From an uncultured Clostridia bacterium (lineage in GTDB: Bacteria > Bacillota > Clostridia > Christensenellales > UBA3700), in assembly GCA_937880755.1 (NCBI GenBank), contig CALGRX010000017.1, forward strand, positions 248,001 through 312,000: 64,000 nucleotides of DNA. Reading direction: 5' to 3'. How positions within the stretch are numbered: the first letter of the stretch is position 1; each line of letters opens with the position of its first letter. Shown here piece by piece: positions 7,153 through 16,575 of the stretch. The position numbers were made by a program, and so were the translations under genes. Below the pieces are notes generated by a model. The model was not told where the DNA came from. It ran no database searches and saw only the letters and a list, made by a program, of their open reading frames with translations.

Positions 7153-9816
7153 ATGGCAAAATATGTTTACCTTTTCAAAGAGGCAGACGGAGACAACAAA
7201 GCGTTGTTCGGCGGTAAAGGCGCAAACCTTGCTAAGATGACGTCTTGGGGTATGCCCGTACCACAAGGCTTTACGATAACGACCGAAGCGTGCACCAAGT
7301 ATTACGACGACGGGGAAACTATCGTAGACAGCGTGGTTGAAGAAATATTCGACGCGTTGGCAAAGGTTGAGGCTGACGCAGGTAAGAAGTTCGGAGACGA
7401 AGAAAATCCATTTCTCGTATCGGTAAGAAGCGGTGCAAGAGCATCGATGCCGGGTATGATGGACACTATTCTTAATCTCGGACTCAACGACGTATCCGTA
7501 AAAGGTCTTGCCAAGAAGACCGGCAACCCAAGATTTGCTTACGACTGCTATAGAAGATTTATACAAATGTTCTCCGACGTAGTTATGGGCTCTTCTAAGT
7601 CGTCTTTTGAAAAGATTATCGACGAGCTAAAAGAGGCTAAGGGCGTAAAACTCGACACAGAGCTTACCGCTGAGGACTTGCAAGAGCTTATCGCTAAATT
7701 TAAGCAATTCTACAAAGAAGACCAAGGTCAAGAATTCCCTCAAGACCCTAAGGTGCAACTTATCGAAGCAGTTAAGGCGGTGTTCCGTAGCTGGAACAAC
7801 CCAAGAGCTATCGTATATCGTCGTATGAACGATATCCCCGGTAGCTGGGGTACTGCGGTAAACGTACAATCGATGGTGTTCGGTAATATGGGCGAGACCT
7901 CCGGTACCGGCGTTGCATTTACCAGAGACCCTTCGACGGGTGAAAAGAGATTGTACGGCGAATATCTTATGAACGCTCAAGGTGAGGACGTGGTTGCAGG
8001 TATCCGTACCCCAATGACTATCGATCACTTGGCTCAAACCAACAAAGCCGTATACGAGCAGTTCGTTGCCATTGCCAACAGACTAGAAAAAGAAAACAAA
8101 GATATGCAGGATATGGAATTTACCATCGAAGAGGGTAGACTCTATATGTTGCAAACCCGTAACGGTAAGCGTACCGCAAGAGCAGCTATCAAGATTGCTT
8201 GCGACCTCGTAGACGAGGGTATGATTACCGAAAAAGAAGCTTTGCTCAAGATTGAACCAAAACAACTCGACGCATTGCTCCACCCACAATTCAACGCCAA
8301 AGCATTGAAGAGCGCTAAGCCAATAGCTACCGGCTTGCCTGCTTCCCCTGGCGCCGCTTGCGGTAAGATTTCCTTCACCGCAGAAGAAGCAGTTGCAAGA
8401 GCTGCTGCTGGCGAAAAGGTAGTCTTGGTTAGGCTCGAGACCTCTCCTGAGGATATCGAAGGTATGTACGCAGCACAAGGCGTTTTGACTGCTCGTGGCG
8501 GTATGACCTCTCACGCAGCCGTAGTTGCTCGTGGTATGGGCGCTTGTTGCGTGGCAGGTTGCTCCAACCTCAAGATTGACGAAGAAAACAAGATTTTGTA
8601 CATAGACGGCGCCAAATATACCACCGAGGATTACCTCTCTTTGGACGGCTCTACCGGTAACGTTTACGGCACCAAGATAGATACCGAAGAGGCTAGCGTA
8701 AGCGGTGACTTCGCAAGAATTATGGAATGGTCCGACAAGTACAGAGCGCTCAAGGTAAGAACCAACGCCGACAACCCAACCGACGCTGCCGTTGCAGTTA
8801 AGTTCGGCGCGGAAGGTATAGGTCTTTGCCGTACCGAGCATATGTTCTTCGCCGAGGATAGAATCCCGGCAATAAGAGAGATGATCGTGTCTAAGACGGA
8901 AGAAGCAAGAAGAAAGGCTCTCGCTAAACTCTTGCCAATGCAAAGAGAAGACTTCATAGGTATATACGAGGCTATGGCAGGCAGACCTGTTACTATCCGT
9001 TTCCTCGACCCACCTCTCCACGAGTTCGTGCCACACAAGGACGAAGAAATCCAAGAGCTTGCTAACAATATGGGTATGAGCTTCGAGGAACTCAAAGAAG
9101 TCGTTGACGGCTTGAAAGAGTTTAACCCAATGATGGGTCACCGTGGTTGCCGTCTCAGCGTAACTTATCCTGAGATTGCCGAGATGCAAACTCAAGCCGT
9201 TATCGAAGCCGCTATCGCAGTAGGCAAGAAAGGTATCAACGTAGTGCCTGAGATTATGATTCCGCTCGTTGGCGAAGTCAAGGAATTGAAGTACGTCAAA
9301 GACGTGGTTGTCAAGACTGCAGAGAAAATCCTTGCCGACAACAATGCAACTATGGAATACCATATCGGTACTATGATTGAAATACCAAGAGCAGCTTTGA
9401 CCGCAGATGAAATCGCTAAAGAGGCTGAGTTCTTCTCCTTCGGTACTAACGACCTCACGCAGATGACTTTCGGCTTCTCGAGAGACGACGCGGGTAAGTT
9501 CCTTGGCGAATACTACGACAAGAAGATTTTTGAGTCCGACCCATTCGCAAAACTTGACCAAATCGGCGTAGGCAAACTCGTTAAGATTGCTATCGACGGT
9601 GGTAAATCAACTCGTCCTGATATCAAACTCGGTATCTGCGGTGAGCACGGCGGAGACCCTTCGACTATCGAATTTTGCCACAACGTAGGTCTCACTTACG
9701 TATCTTGCTCGCCTTACCGTGTGCCTATCGCTAGATTGGCTGCAGCTCAGGCAAATATCATCAACCCAAGAATTAAACCTGAGGGCATGGCAACTAGATA
9801 TTTGCAAGAAAACTAA
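7153..9816 (+). CDS. ppdK: Pyruvate, phosphate dikinase
   Basis: An 887-residue enzyme that interconverts pyruvate + ATP + Pi and PEP + AMP + PPi. It has an N-terminal ATP-grasp domain, a central swivelling His domain with GGMTSHAAVVARGMGACCV (catalytic His about 452), and a C-terminal PEP/pyruvate barrel with the CGEHGGDP motif (Cys about 828). The ATG at 7153 is chosen because AAGGAGG precedes it; the frame is open back to 7081 but has no ribosome site there. It has its own promoter and terminator. In anaerobes the enzyme often serves glycolysis with pyrophosphate. Codon use is highly biased, as in an abundant protein. Confidence 0.97.
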   Translation: MAKYVYLFKEADGDNKALFGGKGANLAKMTSWGMPVPQGFTITTEACTKYYDDGETIVDSVVEEIFDALAKVEADAGKKFGDEENPFLVSVRSGARASMPGMMDTILNLGLNDVSVKGLAKKTGNPRFAYDCYRRFIQMFSDVVMGSSKSSFEKIIDELKEAKGVKLDTELTAEDLQELIAKFKQFYKEDQGQEFPQDPKVQLIEAVKAVFRSWNNPRAIVYRRMNDIPGSWGTAVNVQSMVFGNMGETSGTGVAFTRDPSTGEKRLYGEYLMNAQGEDVVAGIRTPMTIDHLAQTNKAVYEQFVAIANRLEKENKDMQDMEFTIEEGRLYMLQTRNGKRTARAAIKIACDLVDEGMITEKEALLKIEPKQLDALLHPQFNAKALKSAKPIATGLPASPGAACGKISFTAEEAVARAAAGEKVVLVRLETSPEDIEGMYAAQGVLTARGGMTSHAAVVARGMGACCVAGCSNLKIDEENKILYIDGAKYTTEDYLSLDGSTGNVYGTKIDTEEASVSGDFARIMEWSDKYRALKVRTNADNPTDAAVAVKFGAEGIGLCRTEHMFFAEDRIPAIREMIVSKTEEARRKALAKLLPMQREDFIGIYEAMAGRPVTIRFLDPPLHEFVPHKDEEIQELANNMGMSFEELKEVVDGLKEFNPMMGHRGCRLSVTYPEIAEMQTQAVIEAAIAVGKKGINVVPEIMIPLVGEVKELKYVKDVVVKTAEKILADNNATMEYHIGTMIEIPRAALTADEIAKEAEFFSFGTNDLTQMTFGFSRDDAGKFLGEYYDKKIFESDPFAKLDQIGVGKLVKIAIDGGKSTRPDIKLGICGEHGGDPSTIEFCHNVGLTYVSCSPYRVPIARLAAAQANIINPRIKPEGMATRYLQEN

Positions 9817-9843
9817 ATACAGGTCGACAAAACCGTAAAAATC

Positions 9844-9876
9844 AAAAACCGAAACTCTTTCGAGTTTCGGTTTTTT
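9844..9876 (+). terminator. Terminator of ppdK
   Basis: A 9-bp perfect stem CCGAAACTC / GAGTTTCGG with loop TTTC, then six T. Confidence 0.9.
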
Positions 9877-9879
9877 GAT

Positions 9880-10020
9880 GGGTTAAGTTGGCTTTGAGAT
9901 TGGCACAGTATTGCAAGCAATACTCTTTGCTAACGCAAAATGTATACAGCGCAATAACAATGTGATATTGATTGACAATGGGTACGATGACATAACAATA
10001 TTGTCTACGCTCCAACCTAA
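9880..10020. repeat. Decayed dispersed-repeat segment
   Basis: Contains GAGATTGGC and CTTTGCTAACGCAAAATG followed by ACAGCGCAATAAC, which match segments near 5.98-6.04 kb and 21.35-21.39 kb. No gene is seen between ppdK and the glycosidase. Confidence 0.55.
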
Positions 10021-10049
10021 CGACAGATAAGAATATCTAAATTACATTG

Positions 10050-12317
10050 TTAGTTACTTGCTTTTGGCTTTTTGATGCGGTTGAGGGCGCGGTTGAGGGA
10101 TAGTAAATCTTCTTTGGAGAAGGACACGTTGAGCATACCCATCATACCCGTGAGGCGTAGTACGGTAAAGCCACCCACCATTTTGAGCATATCGCCGTTC
10201 ATTTTAAAAGCGGGGTTGCCTTCTTGCGAACTAGGCTTTGACTTGTTAGCCAAGTTGATTTTTCGCTTGACTTTGATGCCGAAACCTATTGCCCACAGCT
10301 TGCCCATAAAGGTCGAGAGAATATCAGAAAACTTGTCGTTGAGAGAAAATCTTCCCTCGGGAGCTTCGACGTCAAACCAATTGAGGACGGCGTTTTTCTC
10401 TTTAAGAATATAATCGTCATTGAACTTGTCTACCTTGCGGATAGTAGCCGTATCGCGACAGTCGCCGGCTTTTGCCTCGATAGTGCTCGTCCCCTTGTTG
10501 TCAACGGTAAAGCGGAAGATATGGTCGGTGGACTTTTGGCTACCGACGGGCATGCCGTTGACGAACAACTGCACCTCGTCCATATTGGAATAGACCTTGA
10601 CCTGTGTCTTGTCTTCCACTCTGTCCACGTAGCGTTTGGAGCATATATGCACGAATTTTTCCTCCGATAGCCACGCCTTGTAGATATAGAAAGAATCCTT
10701 TTTGTAGGAGCGGTCGAAGGTGACTAGTCCCTTGTGATTTTGTCCGTTTTCTCCGCCTTCCGCGCGAGCGTCTGCGCCAAAGTCAAACATATTCCATACG
10801 TGCGTCGCCCAAATATAAGGACGGAAGAAGAGTTGCTTGATGAGTTCTTCGTGATAGTAGGCTTGGTACTCTTCGGTGTAGTCGCCTTGCGTTGGATTGG
10901 AATTATGCCAATTGAGTGCTTCGCAACCGTATTCGCTACACCCGATAGGGATATCGGGATATTTAGCGTGGAATTTGTCAAACCAAGGTCCGTTCATATC
11001 CACGTCGCCACCGTACCAACCGAAGTAGTGATTGTATGATATGGCGTCGGGTATCTTGATATACTCGCTGTCAATACTGCACATTGATACTACCGCAACC
11101 ACGGTGGAGCGGGTTGGATCGAGAGAGTGGGCTAATTCGTTGAGTGCGCGATGATTGTCTATCATATCTTGCGACTCGCCCGACATAGTTATCTCGTTGG
11201 ACAGTCCCCAAACCACGATAGACGGGTGGTTGTAATTTTGAACGATGAGCTCTTGCATTTGACTGAGAGTATTGGGCATACCCGAAGGCATATGGTTGGA
11301 TATATAAGGTATCTCCGCCCAAACTATCATACCTCTCTCGTCGCATAGGTCGTAGAAGAACTCGTCGTGTTGATAGTGCGCGAGACGAATAGTGTTGGCT
11401 CCCACCTCGCATATGAGATCCATATCTTCAATATGGTGCTCCTTCGTCAACGCGTTGCCGACGCCGAGCCTATCTTGGTGCCTCGATACGCCGTGCAAAG
11501 GATAGGACTTGCCGTTGAGGAAAAAGCCTTGCTCGGGATCGATGCGGAAAGTCCTTATACCGAAACGGGTGGATATTTCGTCTAGGGTTTTGCCGTCTTG
11601 TACGAGCTTTGCCGTGGCGGTATATAGATACGGGTCGACCGTGCCGTGCCAAAGACGAGGATTGTCTAGCCCAAAACTTACGCTATCTTCTTTGGACTTG
11701 GTTGAGGCGACCTCATTGCCTTCCTTATCAAAAATCGTGTAGTGAATACTTTGAGAGGGCTTACGATTGGTGATAAAGACGTGAACGTCGATAGTCGCCT
11801 TGTCGCCTTGCATCTCAGGCGTTACGGCAATGCCCGGACCGCCGTAGTAGTCGAGGTCAAAGTGAGAGCTTGACACGGCTATTAGGTTGACGTCACGGTA
11901 TAGCCCGCCGTAGAAAGTAAAGTCTGCCATTTGCGGATAGACCTTATCGCTCGGCGAGTTGTCTACGACTATTTGGAGCAAAGAATTATCTTGCAAATAG
12001 TCGGTTACGTCGGCTCTAAAAGTAGAATAGCCACCGTCGTGAGATACTACCTTTTTGCCGTCGATATACACCGTGGCGGAAGAGTTGGCACCCTTGACTT
12101 CGATATAATATCTATCGGCTTGAGGAAGGTCGGACTTGGTGATAGTCTTGAAATAGCTGCATGCCCCGCGATAGTAATCGTTGCCACCGTCTTGACCGTC
12201 GGTCGCGTTCCAAGTATGAGGCAAGTTGACGGCTTGAGCGTCGCTCGGTACGCTTATTACGGCGCCGTCTTGTTTGATAAATTGCCAATTGTCGTTGATA
12301 TTGATAATTTTTCTCAT
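10050..12317 (-). CDS. Glycoside hydrolase family 2 enzyme (beta-glucuronidase or beta-galactosidase type)
   Basis: A 755-residue GH2 protein: N-terminal jelly roll, immunoglobulin-like sandwich, and TIM barrel with GVSRHQD, the acid/base Glu in WGLSNEI (about 374) and the nucleophile Glu in GCSEYG (about 460). WNMFDFGADAR and QNHKGLVTFDR follow. The N-x-K group resembles that of glucuronidases, but the surrounding FDF-AR pattern is closer to beta-galactosidases, so the motif does not settle the substrate. A C-terminal extension of about 110 residues has no assigned role. The start at 12317 has GGAGAATAAT before it. It is co-transcribed with the symporter just upstream and faces uronate genes, which favours a uronide substrate. 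Confidence 0.85.
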   Translation of the reverse strand: MRKIININDNWQFIKQDGAVISVPSDAQAVNLPHTWNATDGQDGGNDYYRGACSYFKTITKSDLPQADRYYIEVKGANSSATVYIDGKKVVSHDGGYSTFRADVTDYLQDNSLLQIVVDNSPSDKVYPQMADFTFYGGLYRDVNLIAVSSSHFDLDYYGGPGIAVTPEMQGDKATIDVHVFITNRKPSQSIHYTIFDKEGNEVASTKSKEDSVSFGLDNPRLWHGTVDPYLYTATAKLVQDGKTLDEISTRFGIRTFRIDPEQGFFLNGKSYPLHGVSRHQDRLGVGNALTKEHHIEDMDLICEVGANTIRLAHYQHDEFFYDLCDERGMIVWAEIPYISNHMPSGMPNTLSQMQELIVQNYNHPSIVVWGLSNEITMSGESQDMIDNHRALNELAHSLDPTRSTVVAVVSMCSIDSEYIKIPDAISYNHYFGWYGGDVDMNGPWFDKFHAKYPDIPIGCSEYGCEALNWHNSNPTQGDYTEEYQAYYHEELIKQLFFRPYIWATHVWNMFDFGADARAEGGENGQNHKGLVTFDRSYKKDSFYIYKAWLSEEKFVHICSKRYVDRVEDKTQVKVYSNMDEVQLFVNGMPVGSQKSTDHIFRFTVDNKGTSTIEAKAGDCRDTATIRKVDKFNDDYILKEKNAVLNWFDVEAPEGRFSLNDKFSDILSTFMGKLWAIGFGIKVKRKINLANKSKPSSQEGNPAFKMNGDMLKMVGGFTVLRLTGMMGMLNVSFSKEDLLSLNRALNRIKKPKASN

Positions 12318-12318
12318 A

Positions 12319-13902
12319 TTATTCTCCGTTGGTTTTGTTGTCGTTGTCACTATTCGTGCTTTCGTTGGAAGAGTCGGTTGCTTGGTCGTCTTCGATATGC
12401 GTTTTGTCAATGCTAAGGTCGTTTAGGTTTTCGTAGTCAACGACGTTTTCGTCAATGACCGACTCTACGCCTTTGGCGAGAGAATCGTCCACTTTGCTAT
12501 TGTTAGAGTGCTTTTCTTTGAGTGTTGCCACGTTGCGTTCCACTTGCTTTTTGTGCAAAGGATACCACAACAAAAGCACGAGCCCTAGTACGAGAAAACC
12601 GAATGCGGGAAGTAGGGTAGCTATGGCAAATATTCCGTCTTTGACGTTAGGGTCGAATGCCGTAGCCGAGGTGTAACCTATGAGCGAGAGCAGCCCGCCG
12701 GTAAGACCCGCCGAAGCTGCCTGACCAAGCTTGCGGGCAAAGGAATAGAGAGCGTAGACGCTACCGTCCTCTCGTATGCCGTTGACGATCTCCGCGTGGT
12801 CTATGACGTCGGTGATGAGTGCCCACGATATCATCGAGAAGAGTCCCAGACCCAACCAACATATCGCTTGCAAAACAGTAAATATCCACACGTTTTGAGG
12901 CTTGATGAAGAAGGTGAGAAAACTGATGAATGCTGCGAAAAAACTCGATACGTATCCGATTTCCGCTTTGCCGAAGCGTTTGGCAAGAGGTTTGGCGAGT
13001 ATGCCCGATATTATCATACCGAGTGCCATTACCAAGAAGGACATCGATTGCATTGCCGCGTTGTTGTAATAGTTGGGGTAGACGTAGTTAGCCATAGTTT
13101 GCATAGTGAGTTGGGCAAGCAACATAAATATCGAGGCAACTATTATTGATATAAGAGCGCGGTTTTTGAAGGCGTTGGACAGCATCTTGCGAACCGAGTT
13201 GTTGAGGAATACGTCCTCTTTGACCTCGGGTTGAACTCTCTCGGTGGTGAGCGCAAAGCATAGAGCGTAGCACAGTACCGCAAGCACGGAGAATACTCCC
13301 GCAACGATTGTAAATCTTCCGCCGTTCATCACGTCTACTTCGACGCCGTTTTGGATAACTTTGTCGTACACTATGAGAGGTACGCCCACCGAAACGATTG
13401 CTCCTGCGAACATTCCGCCCATGGTACGGAAGGTGGATAGCGATTGTCTATCCCCCGGTTCTGCAGAGATTGCCGAAGCCATCGAGCCGTAAGGTATATT
13501 GATAGAAGTATAGAACACCGACCCCCATAGTATATAGGTGATAAATAACCATATTATTTTGAAAGTCATGCTTGCAGACGCGAGCGAGCTTTGGTACATC
13601 AAAAAGGACGCTATTGCCACCGGACCGCACATTCGCAGCAGCCACGGCTTGAATTTGCCCGATTTGGTAACCTTGCTTCTATCGCATATTCTACCCATAG
13701 CAACGTCAGTCACCGAGTCGACGAAACGTGCCGTCATCATAACGATGCCTACCACGCCTGCCGCTACGCCCATTACGTCGGTATAAAACTTGAGCAAAAA
13801 AGACGATGAAAGAATGAAGGTAAAGTCGTTGCCGAAGTCGCCGAAAAGATAGCCTATCTTGTCCCTGATGCCGAAGGGACGAACGATTTTTTCTTTTCTC
13901 AT
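12319..13902 (-). CDS. GPH-family sugar:cation symporter (MelB/UidB-like)
   Basis: A 527-residue membrane transporter with about 12 helices. It begins with the GPH pattern IRDKIGYLFGDFGNDFTF and contains TDVAMGRICDRSKVTKSGKFKPW-type cation-site features. The family imports glycosides with H+ or Na+. The last 60 or so residues are a charged Asp/Asn/Ser-rich tail, unusual for the family. AGGAGGCAATCA precedes the ATG. Its stop lies 2 bp before the GH2 start. It likely imports the glycoside cut by the GH2 enzyme, inferred from context. Confidence 0.88.
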   Translation of the reverse strand: MRKEKIVRPFGIRDKIGYLFGDFGNDFTFILSSSFLLKFYTDVMGVAAGVVGIVMMTARFVDSVTDVAMGRICDRSKVTKSGKFKPWLLRMCGPVAIASFLMYQSSLASASMTFKIIWLFITYILWGSVFYTSINIPYGSMASAISAEPGDRQSLSTFRTMGGMFAGAIVSVGVPLIVYDKVIQNGVEVDVMNGGRFTIVAGVFSVLAVLCYALCFALTTERVQPEVKEDVFLNNSVRKMLSNAFKNRALISIIVASIFMLLAQLTMQTMANYVYPNYYNNAAMQSMSFLVMALGMIISGILAKPLAKRFGKAEIGYVSSFFAAFISFLTFFIKPQNVWIFTVLQAICWLGLGLFSMISWALITDVIDHAEIVNGIREDGSVYALYSFARKLGQAASAGLTGGLLSLIGYTSATAFDPNVKDGIFAIATLLPAFGFLVLGLVLLLWYPLHKKQVERNVATLKEKHSNNSKVDDSLAKGVESVIDENVVDYENLNDLSIDKTHIEDDQATDSSNESTNSDNDNKTNGE

Positions 13903-14122
13903 TGATTGCCTCCTAGAATTTGTTAGACAAAAAAAGTGTGTCCAACCTATTAGAAGTTAAACCCTTGACAAGTAAATTTGAGAAAAAAGCAAAAATTGTA
14001 AACAATAACGGCTTAGCCATTATAAAAGCTGATAAAATTGAAAAACTATATGTGAGAAAATGCTAGGAACAGATACGAATTTTGTCGATACGTATCGAGT
14101 TTTTTTATAAAAAGAGGGAAAT
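13903..14122. promoter_or_regulatory. Divergent promoter region of the uronide cluster
   Basis: 220 bp between the symporter and uxaC. It holds an inverted repeat ATTGT-AA-ACAAT at 13995-14006 and a perfect 14-bp palindrome TCGATACGTATCGA at 14085-14098. TTGTAA and TATAAA elements exist at about 13997 and 14031, but with a 19-bp spacer. No regulator gene lies in the cluster, so which factor binds is unknown. Confidence 0.5.
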
Positions 14123-15532
14123 ATGAAGGGGTTTTTGGACAAGGACTTTTTGCTGAATAGCAATACGGCTAAAAGGCTTTTTGATGACTACGCTAGCAAA
14201 ATGCCGATAATTGACTATCATTGCCACCTAAGCGCCAAGGATATTGCCGAGGATAAGAGCTACGACGATATAGCTAAGGTTTGGCTCGGTCACGACCACT
14301 ACAAGTGGCGATTGATGAGAAACAACGGCGTGGACGAGTATTATATCACGGGAGGCGCTAGCGATAGAGAAAAATGGTACAAGTGGGTCGAGAGTTTGCA
14401 AAGAGCCGTGGGCAATCCGCTATATAGTTGGTGCCATATGGAACTGAAAAATTATTTCGGATACGATAAGCCTTTGACTATGCAGAGCGCGGACGAGGCG
14501 TGGAACTTTTGTAATCAAAAGTTGGCAAGCGGGCTCGGCGTAAGAAAGATGATAGAGATGAGCAACGTCGAGTTTATCGGTACGACCGACGACCCTATAG
14601 ACGACCTGACTTGGCATAAAAAATTGGCGGCGGACGATACTCTAAAAGTCAAAGTCGTTCCTACGTTCCGACCCGACAGAGCGTTGAATATCGACAAGCA
14701 AGATTGGAAACAATATATAAAAGAACTGTCGCGATTGAGCGAAATCGATATAGTCGACTTGGCAAGTCTAGAGCTGGCGCTACAAAGAAGAATGGACGCC
14801 TTTGACGAGCTTGGGTGTAGGTCGAGCGACCACGGACTAGATTGCGTGCCAAACGCTGACGGGAAAGCCAATTTGGCAAGAAGGGTTTTTTGCAAAGCTA
14901 TGGCGGGCGAGGAAATAGGAAAATCGGAGCAAGACTCTTACAAGACTTACCTATTGACTTGGTGCGCCGAACAATACGCCAAGAGGGGCTGGGTGATGCA
15001 GCTGCACTGCAACTGTATGCGCAACCCTAATACGACTGCATATAGAAGCTTGGGCGCGGACAGCGGATTTGACTGTATACTGCCGTCGGTGAACGGTGTC
15101 GCTTTGCAAAGACTGCTAGATAAGCTTGAGAGTAAAAACGCATTGCCTAAGACTATCTTGTATAGCCTAGATAGCAACGACGACGCATTCTTGGACGTGT
15201 TGGCGGGAGCTTTTCAAAGTAGCGAGGCACGGGGAAAAATACAGCACGGCGGAGCATGGTGGTTCAACGACCATAAGCAAGGTATAAAGAAGCACTTGTC
15301 TTCGTTATCTTCGGTGGGTGTGCTCGGCAACTTCGTGGGAATGTTGACCGACAGCAGAAGCTTTTTGAGTTTCGTTAGACACGAATACTTTAGAAGAATT
15401 TTGTGCGACTACTTAGGCGAGCTAGTAGAAAAAGGCGAATATCCTTGCGATATAGGTTGTCTTGGAAGCCTCGTCGAGGATATTTGCTACAATAACGCAA
15501 AAAAATACTTTGGTATCGGAGAGGGAATATGA
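14123..15532 (+). CDS. uxaC: Glucuronate isomerase
   Basis: A 469-residue member of the UxaC family, which turns D-glucuronate into D-fructuronate (or galacturonate into tagaturonate). The metal motif IDYHCHLS lies at about residues 29-36, and SSDHGLDCV and QLHCN fit the amidohydrolase-like barrel. Length is normal. GAGGGAAAT precedes the ATG. It is the first gene of a five-gene operon. The stop overlaps the next start as ATGA. Confidence 0.93.
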   Translation: MKGFLDKDFLLNSNTAKRLFDDYASKMPIIDYHCHLSAKDIAEDKSYDDIAKVWLGHDHYKWRLMRNNGVDEYYITGGASDREKWYKWVESLQRAVGNPLYSWCHMELKNYFGYDKPLTMQSADEAWNFCNQKLASGLGVRKMIEMSNVEFIGTTDDPIDDLTWHKKLAADDTLKVKVVPTFRPDRALNIDKQDWKQYIKELSRLSEIDIVDLASLELALQRRMDAFDELGCRSSDHGLDCVPNADGKANLARRVFCKAMAGEEIGKSEQDSYKTYLLTWCAEQYAKRGWVMQLHCNCMRNPNTTAYRSLGADSGFDCILPSVNGVALQRLLDKLESKNALPKTILYSLDSNDDAFLDVLAGAFQSSEARGKIQHGGAWWFNDHKQGIKKHLSSLSSVGVLGNFVGMLTDSRSFLSFVRHEYFRRILCDYLGELVEKGEYPCDIGCLGSLVEDICYNNAKKYFGIGEGI

Positions 15533-16575
15533 AAATGTCATTTAGGTGGTACGGGCAAGACGACCCCGTAACACTCGATAAAATACGACAAATACCTAAT
15601 ATGAGGTCGATTGTGTCGGCGGTGTACGACGTCAAAGTCGGTGAGCTTTGGCCGATGAGTAGCCTGGAAAATATAAAAGCGCGGTGTGAGAGTAACGGCT
15701 TGATTTTCGACGTGGTGGAGTCTATCCCCGTGCACGAAAATATAAAACTAGGAGATAACGCCGACGCTTTGATAGACAATTATTGTGAAAATATCAAAAG
15801 GTGCGCCAAAGTCGGCGTCAAGTGCGTGACTTACAACTTTATGCCCGTGTTCGATTGGACTCGCACGCAACTTGACAAGGTTGCGGAGGACGGCTCGACG
15901 AGCCTTGTCACCTACACCGAGCAGCTTGAAGGGATAGACCCGCTAAAAGACGACGTGCATTTGCCGGGGTGGGATAGCAGTTATAGCCAAGACGAGGTGA
16001 GAGGGCTGATAGAAAAGTACCAAAAACTCGGCGCGGAAGGCTTATGGAAAAACCTTGAAATCTTCTTAAAACGCATCATTCCCGTGGCGGAGGAATTTGG
16101 TGTCAAAATGGCAATTCATCCCGATGACCCGCCTTATTCGATATTCGGTATACCGCGGATAATAACCGACGAAAGGGCTTTGGATAGGTTGCTTGGCATA
16201 GTGGAGAGCCCTAGTAATTGCTTGTGTCTGTGTACGGGCTCGCTGGGTTGCGTGGCGACCAACGATATGGCAAAACTAGCGAAAAAGTACGCCGAGCAAG
16301 GCAAAATTGCATTCGTTCATTTGCGCAACGTGGCGATATTGGATAGAGGGTCTTTTGAAGAAAGAGCGCATCTGTCAAGCTGTGGCTCTCTCGATATGTA
16401 CGAGATTGTCAAAGCGTTGGTGACGGGCGGTTTCGACGGTTACGTGCGCCCCGACCACGGCAGAATGATATGGGGAGAAGAGGGAAGACCGGGGTACGGA
16501 CTATTTGATAGAGCGTTGGGAGCAACGTATATCAACGGCTTGTTCGAGGCGTTGGAAAAGGAGTATAGACAATGA
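15529..16575 (+). CDS. uxuA: Mannonate dehydratase
   Basis: A 348-residue UxuA that dehydrates D-mannonate to 2-keto-3-deoxygluconate. It shows MSFRWYGQDDPVTL at the start, YNFMPVFDWTRT, HPDDPP and RPDHGRMIWGE, all characteristic, with His and Asp ligands for the divalent metal. It overlaps uxaC by 4 nt and the following SDR gene by 4 nt, so the whole operon is translationally coupled. Confidence 0.95.
   Translation: MKMSFRWYGQDDPVTLDKIRQIPNMRSIVSAVYDVKVGELWPMSSLENIKARCESNGLIFDVVESIPVHENIKLGDNADALIDNYCENIKRCAKVGVKCVTYNFMPVFDWTRTQLDKVAEDGSTSLVTYTEQLEGIDPLKDDVHLPGWDSSYSQDEVRGLIEKYQKLGAEGLWKNLEIFLKRIIPVAEEFGVKMAIHPDDPPYSIFGIPRIITDERALDRLLGIVESPSNCLCLCTGSLGCVATNDMAKLAKKYAEQGKIAFVHLRNVAILDRGSFEERAHLSSCGSLDMYEIVKALVTGGFDGYVRPDHGRMIWGEEGRPGYGLFDRALGATYINGLFEALEKEYRQ

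Noticed and set aside
8083..9561. 492-codon open frame antisense to ppdK
   Set aside because: It is the mirror of the codon bias of ppdK, has no ribosome site and no recognisable motifs.
12965..12980. Copy of the GATACGTATC palindrome inside the symporter gene
   Set aside because: It lies in coding sequence and only the core matches; likely chance.
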